NCBI RefSeq assembly: GCF_016009175.1
Contig: NZ_JADUCM010000019.1
Location: 1 to 64,000 of the forward strand
Source: Pseudomonas alkylphenolica
Lineage (GTDB): Bacteria; Pseudomonadota; Gammaproteobacteria; Pseudomonadales; Pseudomonadaceae
Direction of reading: 5' to 3'
Length of the DNA: 64,000 nt
Below the pieces are notes generated by a model that did no database searches, was not told where the DNA came from, and saw only the letters and a list, made by a program, of their open reading frames with translations. Positions 26,396 through 33,857 of this stretch are shown here, in pieces. Each line of letters opens with the position of its first letter. The first letter of the stretch is position 1. The position numbers and the translations under genes were made by a program.

Positions 26396-26660
26396 TCCAA
26401 GGGGCAGCCAGCGCACATTGGTTCATAATAGATAGCCAGGACGTCCAGATCGTGCCTGCCGTGACCGGGTAATCAACTTGACCACCCGGTTCTGGCTCGG
26501 CATCCTTGGCGCCGGTTCAGGCATATCCAGGGCTTGAAACACTATTTTTCTGGCCTTGAAGTGCCTTTTGGGTGGCTGACACTGCTGTCAGCACCTTGAG
26601 TTGCCCGCCAGGCGCCCCTTCTTCCTCCCCGCGCCTGCACAGAACAGGATCATTAGATCG

Positions 26661-27311
26661 ATGGCCACGTACGAAATCCTGATAGCCGATGACCACCCGC
26701 TGTTTCGCAGTGCCCTGCGCCAGGCCGTTACGCTGGGGCTTGGCCCAGACGTTCGCCTGGTAGAAGTCGCCAGTATTGCCGAACTGGAGACCCGTCTTGC
26801 CGAGAAGGCTGACTGGGACCTGGTGTTGCTGGATCTGAACATGCCGGGCGCCTATGGCTTTTCCGGCCTGGTCCTGCTACGTGGCCAATACCCGCAGATT
26901 CCGGTGGTGATGGTGTCGGCTCAGGAAGAGGCCGCAGTGGTGGTGAAATCGCGCGAATTCGGTGCCAGCGGTTTCATACCCAAGTCGAGCTCCCTTGAAG
27001 TCATTCAGGATGCGGTGAAGAAGGTGCTCGACGGTGACGTCTGGTGGCCGCCACAAGCCTTCGAAAAAGTCGACGTGTCAGCGGAAGCCAAGGCTGCCAG
27101 TGAGGGCTTGGCCAGCCTCACGCCTCAGCAGTTCCGGGTACTGACCATGGTCTGTGAAGGCTTGCTGAACAAACAGATCGCCTATGAGCTGAATGTCTCG
27201 GAAGCGACCATCAAGGCCCATGTTACGGCGATTTTCCGCAAGCTTGGTGTGCGTACGCGAACCCAGGCCGCGCTGTTGCTGCAACAGTTGGAATCAGTTC
27301 CAGCGAGCTGA
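26661..27311 (+). CDS. erdR: Response regulator ErdR, LuxR/NarL type
   Basis: The 216-residue protein has an N-terminal receiver domain with acidic pair Asp10-Asp11 and phospho-acceptor Asp58 (VLLDLNMP). The C-terminal LuxR helix-turn-helix is LTPQQFRVLTMVCEGLLNKQIAYELNVSEATIKAHV. The sequence and the neighbouring dgkA match ErdR of Pseudomonas, which controls ethanol oxidation and acetate assimilation (acsA); orthologues are also called CrbR. No histidine kinase is adjacent, as is usual for erdR. An upstream in-frame start would add 20 non-conserved residues. Confidence 0.78.
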   Translation: MATYEILIADDHPLFRSALRQAVTLGLGPDVRLVEVASIAELETRLAEKADWDLVLLDLNMPGAYGFSGLVLLRGQYPQIPVVMVSAQEEAAVVVKSREFGASGFIPKSSSLEVIQDAVKKVLDGDVWWPPQAFEKVDVSAEAKAASEGLASLTPQQFRVLTMVCEGLLNKQIAYELNVSEATIKAHVTAIFRKLGVRTRTQAALLLQQLESVPAS

Positions 27312-27388
27312 GGGCCTGGCCTTCACGCTTTTTTGACTGTGCCTACATTAGGCTGCAGCGCATTTTTCAGTGGACGAAGTGATCTTCT

Positions 27389-27754
27389 ATGTCATCGCCT
27401 TTCAAGGGCCAGACCGGCCTTAAACGTATTTTCAACGCCGCAGGCTATTCGTTTGACGGTCTGCGAGCAGCTTTTACCGGTGAAGCCGCGTTCCGTCAGT
27501 TGGTGCTGCTCAATGTCGTGCTGATCCCGGTGGCGTTCTGGCTGGATGTCAGCCGCGCCGAGCGCGCCATTCTGATTGCCGTGTGCCTGTTGGGCCTTAT
27601 CGTCGAGTTGCTCAATTCGGCTGTCGAGGCGGCAATTGACCGGATCTCCCTGGACCGCCACCCCCTGTCGAAAAACGCCAAGGACATGGGCAGCGCTGCC
27701 CAGTTCGTGGCGTTGTCGATGGTGGCGGTGATCTGGGCGGTGATTCTGCTCTAG
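27389..27754 (+). CDS. dgkA: Diacylglycerol kinase
   Basis: DgkA phosphorylates diacylglycerol to phosphatidate at the inner membrane, recycling the by-product of membrane-derived oligosaccharide or LPS modification. The 121-residue length is typical. Three TM helices are visible, with the conserved active-site region VELLNSAVEAAIDRIS (catalytic Glu) and the N-terminal amphipathic helix GLKRIFNAAGYSFDGL. The TAG stop shares the palindrome CTAG with the stop of the convergent finR. Confidence 0.95.
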   Translation: MSSPFKGQTGLKRIFNAAGYSFDGLRAAFTGEAAFRQLVLLNVVLIPVAFWLDVSRAERAILIAVCLLGLIVELLNSAVEAAIDRISLDRHPLSKNAKDMGSAAQFVALSMVAVIWAVILL

Positions 27755-28677
27755 GCAATGTTGGGCAGGACGATTTCGTCACTGCGTTGCACGCCGGCGG
27801 TAAAGCTGCGGCACAACTCGAGGAACTCTCGCATGGCTGAAGTCTGGTACTTCTGTTTGTGCCAGATGAAGTAAAACTGCCGGGCGAGATCAAGCTCGGG
27901 TGTTTCTACCGCCACAAGGCTGCCGCGGCGAAAGGCGTCGCGCAATGCCAGGCGTGAGATACAGCCGATACCCAGCCCGGACTCCACCGCGCGTTTGATC
28001 GCTTCGGTGTGTTCAAGCTCCAGGCGAATGTTCAGGTGTGAGCGGTGATGGCGCATGGCCTGATCGAAGGTCAGGCGTGTGCCTGAACCCTGTTCGCGCA
28101 GAATCCAGGCCTCTTGGGTCAACTCTTCCAGGCTGGCCTGGCCACGCCTGGCCAGTGGATGTTGCGGGGCGCAAAACACCACCAGTTCATCTTCAACCCA
28201 GGGTTGCACTTCAAGGTCCGGATGATTGCAGTCGCCTTCGATTAGACCCAGATCAATTTCATAGTGGGCCACCTGTTGCACTATATGCGCAGTGTTCTGC
28301 ACATGGAGCTTGACCTGACTCTCCGGGTGGATCTGCATGAAACTGCCGATCAGCAGGGTAGCCAGGTAGTTGCCGATGGTCAGTGTGGCACCCACCGCCA
28401 ATGAGCCGAAACCGGACTTGCCGTTGAGCAGGTCTTCGATTTCCTTGGCCTGGTCGAGCAGTGCCACCGCTTGTGGTAGTAGCTGATGGCCCAAAGCGTT
28501 GAGGCTCAGGCGTTTACCCGCGCGGTCGAACAACTGACAGCTCGATTGGCGCTCAAGTTCGGTGATCGATGTACTGGCGGCCGACTGCGATAGCGCCAGT
28601 ATGCCAGCGGCTCGCGAGACGCTTTGGTACTGGGCTACGGCAACGAACACCTGGAGCTGACGAAGTGTAAATCGCAT
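27751..28677 (-). CDS. finR: LysR-type regulator FinR
   Basis: FinR activates the divergent fpr gene under superoxide or iron stress in P. putida. The 308-residue LysR protein has an N-terminal winged helix-turn-helix (MRFTLRQLQVFVAVAQYQ, then SRAAGILALSQSAASTSI) and a CysB-like co-inducer domain. Identification rests on the position divergent from fpr plus the family. The 119-bp AT-rich gap (28678-28796) with its ATAAGACATATCTTGAT region is the likely FinR-binding and promoter area. It overlaps dgkA by 4 nt at the stops. Confidence 0.87.
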   Translation of the reverse strand: MRFTLRQLQVFVAVAQYQSVSRAAGILALSQSAASTSITELERQSSCQLFDRAGKRLSLNALGHQLLPQAVALLDQAKEIEDLLNGKSGFGSLAVGATLTIGNYLATLLIGSFMQIHPESQVKLHVQNTAHIVQQVAHYEIDLGLIEGDCNHPDLEVQPWVEDELVVFCAPQHPLARRGQASLEELTQEAWILREQGSGTRLTFDQAMRHHRSHLNIRLELEHTEAIKRAVESGLGIGCISRLALRDAFRRGSLVAVETPELDLARQFYFIWHKQKYQTSAMREFLELCRSFTAGVQRSDEIVLPNIA

Positions 28678-28796
28678 ATCTATATAACCGATAAGACATA
28701 TCTTGATAATTCATTTAACAGATATTGTCGCTCGCACTAAACTATCGCGCAATCGCGCTCTAGGTTAGCGCTGCGTTTTATTTCAGGAGCCCGTAC

Positions 28797-29576
28797 ATGA
28801 GCAACATGAACCACGAACGTGTCCTCAGTGTTCACCACTGGAATGACACCCTGTTCAGCTTCAAGTGCACCCGTGATCCGGGGCTGCGCTTCGAGAACGG
28901 TCAGTTCGTGATGATCGGCCTGCAACAGGAAAACGGCCGCCCGCTCATGCGTGCCTACTCGATCGCCAGCCCGAACTGGGAAGAGCATCTGGAGTTCTTC
29001 AGCATCAAGGTGCCGGACGGCCCGCTGACCTCCCAGTTGCAGCACCTGAAGGAAGGCGATGAGATCATCATCAGCAAGAAGCCTACCGGTACGCTGGTGC
29101 TGGACGACCTGAACCCGGGCAAACACCTGTACCTGCTCAGCACCGGTACTGGCCTGGCGCCGTTCATGAGCGTCATCCAGGACCCGGAAACCTACGAGCG
29201 CTTCGAAAAAGTGATCCTGGTTCACGGTGTCCGCTACGTAAACGAAGTGGCCTACCGCGAATTCATCACCGAGCACCTGCCGCAGAACGAGTTCTTTGGC
29301 GAGGCGCTGCGTGAGAAGTTGATCTACTACCCGACCGTTACCCGTGAACCGTTCGAGAATCAGGGCCGTCTGACCGACCTGATGCGCAGCGGCAAACTGT
29401 TCAGCGACATCGGCCTGCCACCGATCAACCCGCAGGACGACCGTGCGATGATCTGCGGTAGCCCGAGCATGCTCGACGAAACCAGTGAAGTGCTCGACAG
29501 CTTCGGCCTGAAAATCTCGGCCCGTATGCGTGAGCCAGGTGACTACCTGATCGAACGTGCATTCGTCGAGAAGTAA
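28797..29576 (+). CDS. fpr: Ferredoxin-NADP+ reductase
   Basis: Fpr exchanges electrons between NADPH and ferredoxin or flavodoxin and is used in oxidative-stress defence and Fe-S maintenance. The 259-residue flavoprotein has the FAD-binding RAYSIASP motif near residue 50, the NADP-binding LLSTGTGLAPFMSV segment and the ICGSPSML motif. The ATG follows CAGGAGC. It is controlled by the divergent FinR in related species. A bidirectional terminator separates it from the convergent trmO. Confidence 0.96.
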   Translation: MSNMNHERVLSVHHWNDTLFSFKCTRDPGLRFENGQFVMIGLQQENGRPLMRAYSIASPNWEEHLEFFSIKVPDGPLTSQLQHLKEGDEIIISKKPTGTLVLDDLNPGKHLYLLSTGTGLAPFMSVIQDPETYERFEKVILVHGVRYVNEVAYREFITEHLPQNEFFGEALREKLIYYPTVTREPFENQGRLTDLMRSGKLFSDIGLPPINPQDDRAMICGSPSMLDETSEVLDSFGLKISARMREPGDYLIERAFVEK

Positions 29577-29590
29577 GCAGCGCTGAACAC

Positions 29591-29619
29591 AAAAAAGCAG
29601 GCCTTGGCCTGCTTTTTTT
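29591..29619. terminator. Bidirectional terminator fpr/trmO
   Basis: The sequence AAAAAAGCAGGC-CTTG-GCCTGCTTTTTT is a stem with A and T runs on both sides, 15 nt after fpr and 18 nt before the end of the convergent trmO. It serves both strands. Confidence 0.92.
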
Positions 29620-29636
29620 ATGCCCGAACCCAATCC

Positions 29637-30332
29637 CTACAGGTCTGCCACCACTTCCAGCACCCGGATCCGATCCCGCTGAGGGTAGTGCCAGCGCACC
29701 TGTACATCCCAGAACTTCACCCCGTACACACGCTCGGGTGGTGGTACCTGGTAAGCCGGGCGCGGGTCTTGGGCCAGGCACTGCTCGATCAACTCCGTGA
29801 GGGGCTCTCCGAGGCGCAGCGCGTGTTCGTGGGCCTGCTGCAAGGCACCATCGCCCCAGGCGACCGGAATCGGTGCTGGCGGCGCGCTGGCCATCTGGTT
29901 GGTTGCGCTGCTGACCGCGTCGGCATAGGGCACATAGGGCTTGATGTCGATCACCGGCGTGCCATCGAGCAGGTCGATACCCGACAGTATCAGCCGGCCC
30001 GGCTCTATCTTCTCCAGGCGCACCACCGATTGGCCAATGCCGTTGGGGCGGTGGGTCGCACGGGTGGCGAACACGCCCATGGAGGTGTTGCCGCCCAGGC
30101 GTGGCGGGCGCACTTTGAGCCGCGGCTTGTCTTCCAGTGCCTGGTGGAACAGGAACAGCAGCCAGACATGGCTGACCTGCTCGAGCCCCGCCACCGCATC
30201 AGCGCTGTCGAACGGCGGCGTCAGTTCCAGCACGCCCCGGGCGGCAGGCGCCAGTTGCGGCTGGCGCGGGATCGCGAACTTTTCCTTGAAGCAGGAGCGG
30301 ACGAAGCCGATCGGCGTGACACTGTAGTTCAT
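29637..30332 (-). CDS. trmO: tRNA t6A37 N6-methyltransferase TrmO
   Basis: TrmO (TsaA/YaeB, UPF0066) methylates t6A37 to m6t6A in tRNA-Thr using SAM. The 231-residue protein shows the family motifs PIGFVRSCF, HVWLLFLFH, FATRATHRPNGIGQSVVRL and the C-terminal YGVKFWDVQVRW. I place the start at 30332 (MNYSVTPIG); the upstream five residues are not conserved. It is last in a minus-strand run with the YehS gene (7 nt upstream). Confidence 0.93.
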   Translation of the reverse strand: MNYSVTPIGFVRSCFKEKFAIPRQPQLAPAARGVLELTPPFDSADAVAGLEQVSHVWLLFLFHQALEDKPRLKVRPPRLGGNTSMGVFATRATHRPNGIGQSVVRLEKIEPGRLILSGIDLLDGTPVIDIKPYVPYADAVSSATNQMASAPPAPIPVAWGDGALQQAHEHALRLGEPLTELIEQCLAQDPRPAYQVPPPERVYGVKFWDVQVRWHYPQRDRIRVLEVVADL

Positions 30333-30339
30333 CGCCGGC

Positions 30340-30801
30340 TCAGCCACGAACCCGCAGGGTCAGGCCCTTGAGGAAGTTGCGCAGCAGCTGGTCGCCGCAA
30401 GGGCGGTAGTTGTTGTGGCCGACTTTACGGAACAGGGCGCTGAGTTCCGGCTTGGAGACCGGGAAGTCGGCAGCCTTGAGAATCGCGTGCAGGTCGTCTT
30501 CCTTCAGTTCGAAGGCCACACGCAGCTTCTTCATGATGATGTTGTTGGTCACCGGCAGTTCGATCGGCAGCGGCGGGCGGCTGTCGTCCTTGCCACGCTT
30601 GAAGATCACCAGGCCGTCAAGAAAGTGCGCAATGACTTCGTCGGGGCAGCGCTCGAAGCCTTCTTCGTCTTCTTTCTTGAGGTAGGCGACGATATCGTTT
30701 TTGGCGACCTCATAACCGCCGAGCTTGATGATATCGGAGAGCTTGGCGTCGTTGACGTCGAGCAGGTAGCGCAGGCTACGCAGCACATCGTTGTGAATCA
30801 T
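30340..30801 (-). CDS. YehS-family DUF1456 protein
   Basis: The 153-residue protein consists of two copies of the DUF1456 repeat (MIHNDVLRSLRYLLDVNDAK and, from about residue 85, NNIIMKKLRVAFELKEDD), each with an internal KxELSALFRK or GYEV-type half. Homologues (E. coli YehS) have no established function. It lies between a pseudouridine-synthase homologue (49 nt upstream) and trmO (7 nt downstream), so an RNA-related role is possible but unproven. Confidence 0.88.
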   Translation of the reverse strand: MIHNDVLRSLRYLLDVNDAKLSDIIKLGGYEVAKNDIVAYLKKEDEEGFERCPDEVIAHFLDGLVIFKRGKDDSRPPLPIELPVTNNIIMKKLRVAFELKEDDLHAILKAADFPVSKPELSALFRKVGHNNYRPCGDQLLRNFLKGLTLRVRG

Positions 30802-30850
30802 GGTGAAAATCCTGTTCGGGAGGCGCAGCCCGGTTGGCGGCGCCTTGTTG

Positions 30851-31561
30851 CTAGAATCTTTCGCTGGTGGCCAGGTAGCGCCATTGGCCCAGGGGCAGCT
30901 TGCTCATCGATACGCCACCGAGGCGAATCCGGCGCATGCTCAGCGGGGTCACCCCGACGCTGCTGCACAGCAGGGCGATCAGGCCGGGCTGCGGATTTTT
31001 CAGGACCATGCGCAAGCGCGTTTCGTTCTGCCAGCTGGCCTTGATCTTCGGCAGCTCGTTGCCTTTCCAGATGAAGCCGCGGTTCAGCCGCTCCAGGCCG
31101 TGGGCGATCATGTCGCCGCTGACTTCAACCACGTATTCCTGCTCAAGCTTGGCCAGGTCGGCGTTGAGTTTGCGGGTAACCCGCCAGTCCTGGGTGAACA
31201 CCTGCAAACCGCTGGCGCCCTGTTGCAAGGGGGCCACGCAGCTCAGGCGGGCGAAGTGGCCCTTGAGCGGGCGACGGCCCTCGCTGTGGGCTTCGGACAG
31301 GCTGGCAGCGGTGATGCTGTTGCAGGCGCTGTCGAGGTCTTGCCCGGCCGGCTGGTGAAGCAGCAGCGTGACCGGTTCCAGGGCCTCGGCGCGGGCGCCG
31401 CCCTGCAGTTCAACCTTCTGTTCGGTGACCTTGAATTGCGGCTCGTCGATGACCGTGCCGTCGACGGTGACCCAGCCGCCCTCGATGTACAGCTCGGCCT
31501 CCCGTCGGGAACAACCGACCAGTTCAATAAGGCGTTTGGAAAGACGAGTGGGTTCAGACAT
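30851..31561 (-). CDS. RsuA/RluF-family pseudouridine synthase homologue, catalytic Asp absent
   Basis: The 236-residue protein has an S4 RNA-binding domain (residues 5-50, LSKRLIELVGCSRREAELYIEGGWVTVDG) and the RsuA/RluB/E/F-type synthase fold (YVVEVSG, LRMVLKNPQPG, LCSSVGVTPLSMRRIRLGGVSM). The active-site motif, normally GRLDxxTxGL, reads APLQQGASGL, so the essential Asp is Gln. It is therefore probably not a classical pseudouridine synthase and may only bind RNA. It heads a minus-strand group with yehS and trmO. Confidence 0.85.
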   Translation of the reverse strand: MSEPTRLSKRLIELVGCSRREAELYIEGGWVTVDGTVIDEPQFKVTEQKVELQGGARAEALEPVTLLLHQPAGQDLDSACNSITAASLSEAHSEGRRPLKGHFARLSCVAPLQQGASGLQVFTQDWRVTRKLNADLAKLEQEYVVEVSGDMIAHGLERLNRGFIWKGNELPKIKASWQNETRLRMVLKNPQPGLIALLCSSVGVTPLSMRRIRLGGVSMSKLPLGQWRYLATSERF

Positions 31562-31691
31562 GACGACAGCCGTAGACGCAGGGAAAGGTTGTCATTGTAA
31601 CCGCCTGGGCGGTCTCAGGTCCGGCAACATTCGGCCCCGGGGCAATTATTCTGCGATTTCGCTACATTTCAGAAGGAACTGACGTTATCTG

Positions 31692-32162
31692 TCAGCCGAT
31701 CTGCGCTGCTTTTGTCTGAATAAGCCTCAGGTGCAGTAAAGGGTAAGGCTGGCCCATGCCGTCTGTTTCCGAGCGGCCGACTACTTCGAAGCCTTGGCGC
31801 AGGTAAAACCCCAGCGCCTGTGCATTCTGCTCGTTGACATCCAGCTGAACGGCGTTGAGTTCTTCGATGGCGTAATGCAAAAGCCTTGTGCCCAGCCCCT
31901 GGCCACGTACTGCCGGGTCGATGAAGAGCATCTCGACCCTGCCGGCTGCGACGCCGGCAAAGCCGGTTATGCGCTGCCTGGCGTCCTTGCAGCAAATCAG
32001 CATGACGGCATCCAGGTAGTGGCTCAGCAGCAGCTCGCGCAACAGGCTGATGTAGCTGTCGGGCAAGAAATCATGGGTGGCACGCACCGACGCCTCCCAG
32101 ACCTGCGCCAGCTCTGGATAGTCGCTGAAACTGGGGGTTTGTACGCCATTGTGCCTGTACAT
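31692..32162 (-). CDS. GNAT-family N-acetyltransferase
   Basis: The 156-residue protein is an acetyl-CoA-dependent acyltransferase of the YjaB type. The acetyl-CoA-binding motif is VRGQGLGTRLLHYAI, preceded by EMLFIDPA and followed by LDVNEQNAQALGFYLRQGFEVVGRS. The substrate is unknown. The ATG at 32162 has GGGAGA upstream; an earlier TTG adds seven residues. It stands alone, separated from rimO by a terminator. Confidence 0.85.
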   Translation of the reverse strand: MYRHNGVQTPSFSDYPELAQVWEASVRATHDFLPDSYISLLRELLLSHYLDAVMLICCKDARQRITGFAGVAAGRVEMLFIDPAVRGQGLGTRLLHYAIEELNAVQLDVNEQNAQALGFYLRQGFEVVGRSETDGMGQPYPLLHLRLIQTKAAQIG

Positions 32163-32202
32163 CGTTCTGCTCTCCCTGGGCAACAGAGAAACGATAGTTG
32201 CA

Positions 32203-32239
32203 AAAAAAAGCCCCGCCAGGGCAGGCGGGGCTATTTTTC
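32203..32239. terminator. rimO terminator
   Basis: The stem AGCCCCGCC-AGGGCA-GGCGGGGCT has an A-run on the left (T-run for the minus strand). It lies 13 nt after the rimO stop. Confidence 0.9.
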
Positions 32240-32251
32240 AGCGGGGACCGA

Positions 32252-33589
32252 TCAGATCGGTTCGGCCCACATGTCGTACTCGTCGGCGTCGGTGACACGG
32301 CAGCGTACGGTGTCACCCGGCTTGAAGCCGTGGTTGCCATCGATGAAGACGTTACCGTCGATTTCCGGCGCGTCGAAGTAGCTGCGGCCAACCGAGCCTT
32401 CTTCTTCCACTTCATCGATCAGCACGTCGATTTCACGGCCGATGCGCAGTTGCAGGCGGGCGCTGCTGATCGCTTGCTGGTGGGCCATGAAGCGGTCCCA
32501 GCGGTCTTGCTTGACGTCGTCTGGCACTACGTCAAGCGCCAGGTCGTTGGCCGGAGCGCCTTCGACCGGGGAGTACTGGAAGCAGCCGACGCGGTCGAGC
32601 TGAGCTTCGGTCAGCCAGTCGAGCAGGTACTGGAAGTCCTCTTCGGTCTCGCCCGGGAAGCCGACAATGAAGGTGGAGCGGATGATCAGTTCCGGGCACT
32701 GCTCGCGCCACTGCTTGATACGCGCCAGGGTGCGGTCTTCGAACGCCGGGCGTTTCATCGACTTGAGCACTTTCGGGCTGGCGTGCTGGAACGGAATGTC
32801 CAGGTACGGCAGGATCTTGCCGGCCGCCATCAGCGGGATCACGTCATCGACGTTCGGGTAAGGGTAGACGTAGTGCAGGCGTACCCAGGCACCCAGGCTG
32901 CTCAGCGCTTCACACAGCTCGAGCATGCGCGTCTTGACCGGACGACCGTTCCAGAAATCGGTCTTGTACTTGACGTCGACACCGTAGGCGCTGGTGTCCT
33001 GGGAGATCACCAGGATCTCCTTGACGCCAGCCTTGACCAGGCGCTCAGCCTCGCTGAGCACGTCGCCCACCGGACGGCTGACCAGCTTGCCACGCATCGA
33101 CGGAATGATGCAGAAGCTGCAGCTGTGGTTGCAGCCCTCGGAAATCTTCAGGTACGCGTAGTGGCGCGGGGTCAGCTTGATGCCTTGCGGTGGTACCAGG
33201 TCGATCAGCGGGTTGTGATCCTGGCGCGGCGGTACCACTTCGTGCACGGCGTTGACCACCTGCTCGTACTGCTGCGGGCCGGTAACGGCCAGCACGCTCG
33301 GGTGCACGTCACGGATATTGCCTTCTTCGACACCCATGCAGCCGGTGACGATGACCTTGCCGTTTTCCTTGATGGCTTCGCCGATCACTTCCAGGGACTC
33401 GGCCTTGGCGCTGTCGATGAAGCCACAGGTGTTGACCACCACCACATCGGCATCCTGATAGGTGGGCACGACTTCATAGCCTTCCATGCGCAGCTGGGTC
33501 AGGATGCGCTCGGAATCGACCAGGGCTTTGGGGCAACCCAGGGAAACGAAGCCGACCTTGGGCGTGGTGGGCGTAGGGGTGGTGGACAT
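32252..33589 (-). CDS. rimO: Ribosomal protein S12 methylthiotransferase RimO
   Basis: RimO is a radical-SAM enzyme that adds a methylthio group to Asp89 (E. coli numbering) of ribosomal protein S12. The 445-residue protein has an N-terminal UPF0004 domain with the first cluster cysteines (Cys19 in GCPK, then NTCGF and GCMG). The radical-SAM CxxxCxxC motif is GCNHSCSFC, and a C-terminal TRAM domain ends DEYDMWAEPI. It is divergent from kup. Confidence 0.97.
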   Translation of the reverse strand: MSTTPTPTTPKVGFVSLGCPKALVDSERILTQLRMEGYEVVPTYQDADVVVVNTCGFIDSAKAESLEVIGEAIKENGKVIVTGCMGVEEGNIRDVHPSVLAVTGPQQYEQVVNAVHEVVPPRQDHNPLIDLVPPQGIKLTPRHYAYLKISEGCNHSCSFCIIPSMRGKLVSRPVGDVLSEAERLVKAGVKEILVISQDTSAYGVDVKYKTDFWNGRPVKTRMLELCEALSSLGAWVRLHYVYPYPNVDDVIPLMAAGKILPYLDIPFQHASPKVLKSMKRPAFEDRTLARIKQWREQCPELIIRSTFIVGFPGETEEDFQYLLDWLTEAQLDRVGCFQYSPVEGAPANDLALDVVPDDVKQDRWDRFMAHQQAISSARLQLRIGREIDVLIDEVEEEGSVGRSYFDAPEIDGNVFIDGNHGFKPGDTVRCRVTDADEYDMWAEPI

Positions 33590-33857
33590 GACTAACCTCG
33601 GTATTGAAGAGCTTGCCGGGCGGACGGCCGGGCAACCTTTGGCGGGCGTTGGGAGCGCCTCTGATCAAAAAGTGCGCAATTCTAGCGAGCGCAATGTCAC
33701 TTGACCAGCAGAAAAGCGACGAACGCTCAGCTATGCTTCGCGGCGATATGCCTGCATTTCTATCGAATCCCCGTCACAGCAGTGGTGAGGTAGTGGAAAT
33801 CATAGTGACTGGCGTGAATTTAACCGACCCCAAGGGTCTTGGTTGCGGGAGTGACGG

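Noticed and set aside
32198..33595. 465-codon plus-strand frame opposite rimO
   Set aside because: It is antisense to rimO and shows no motifs.
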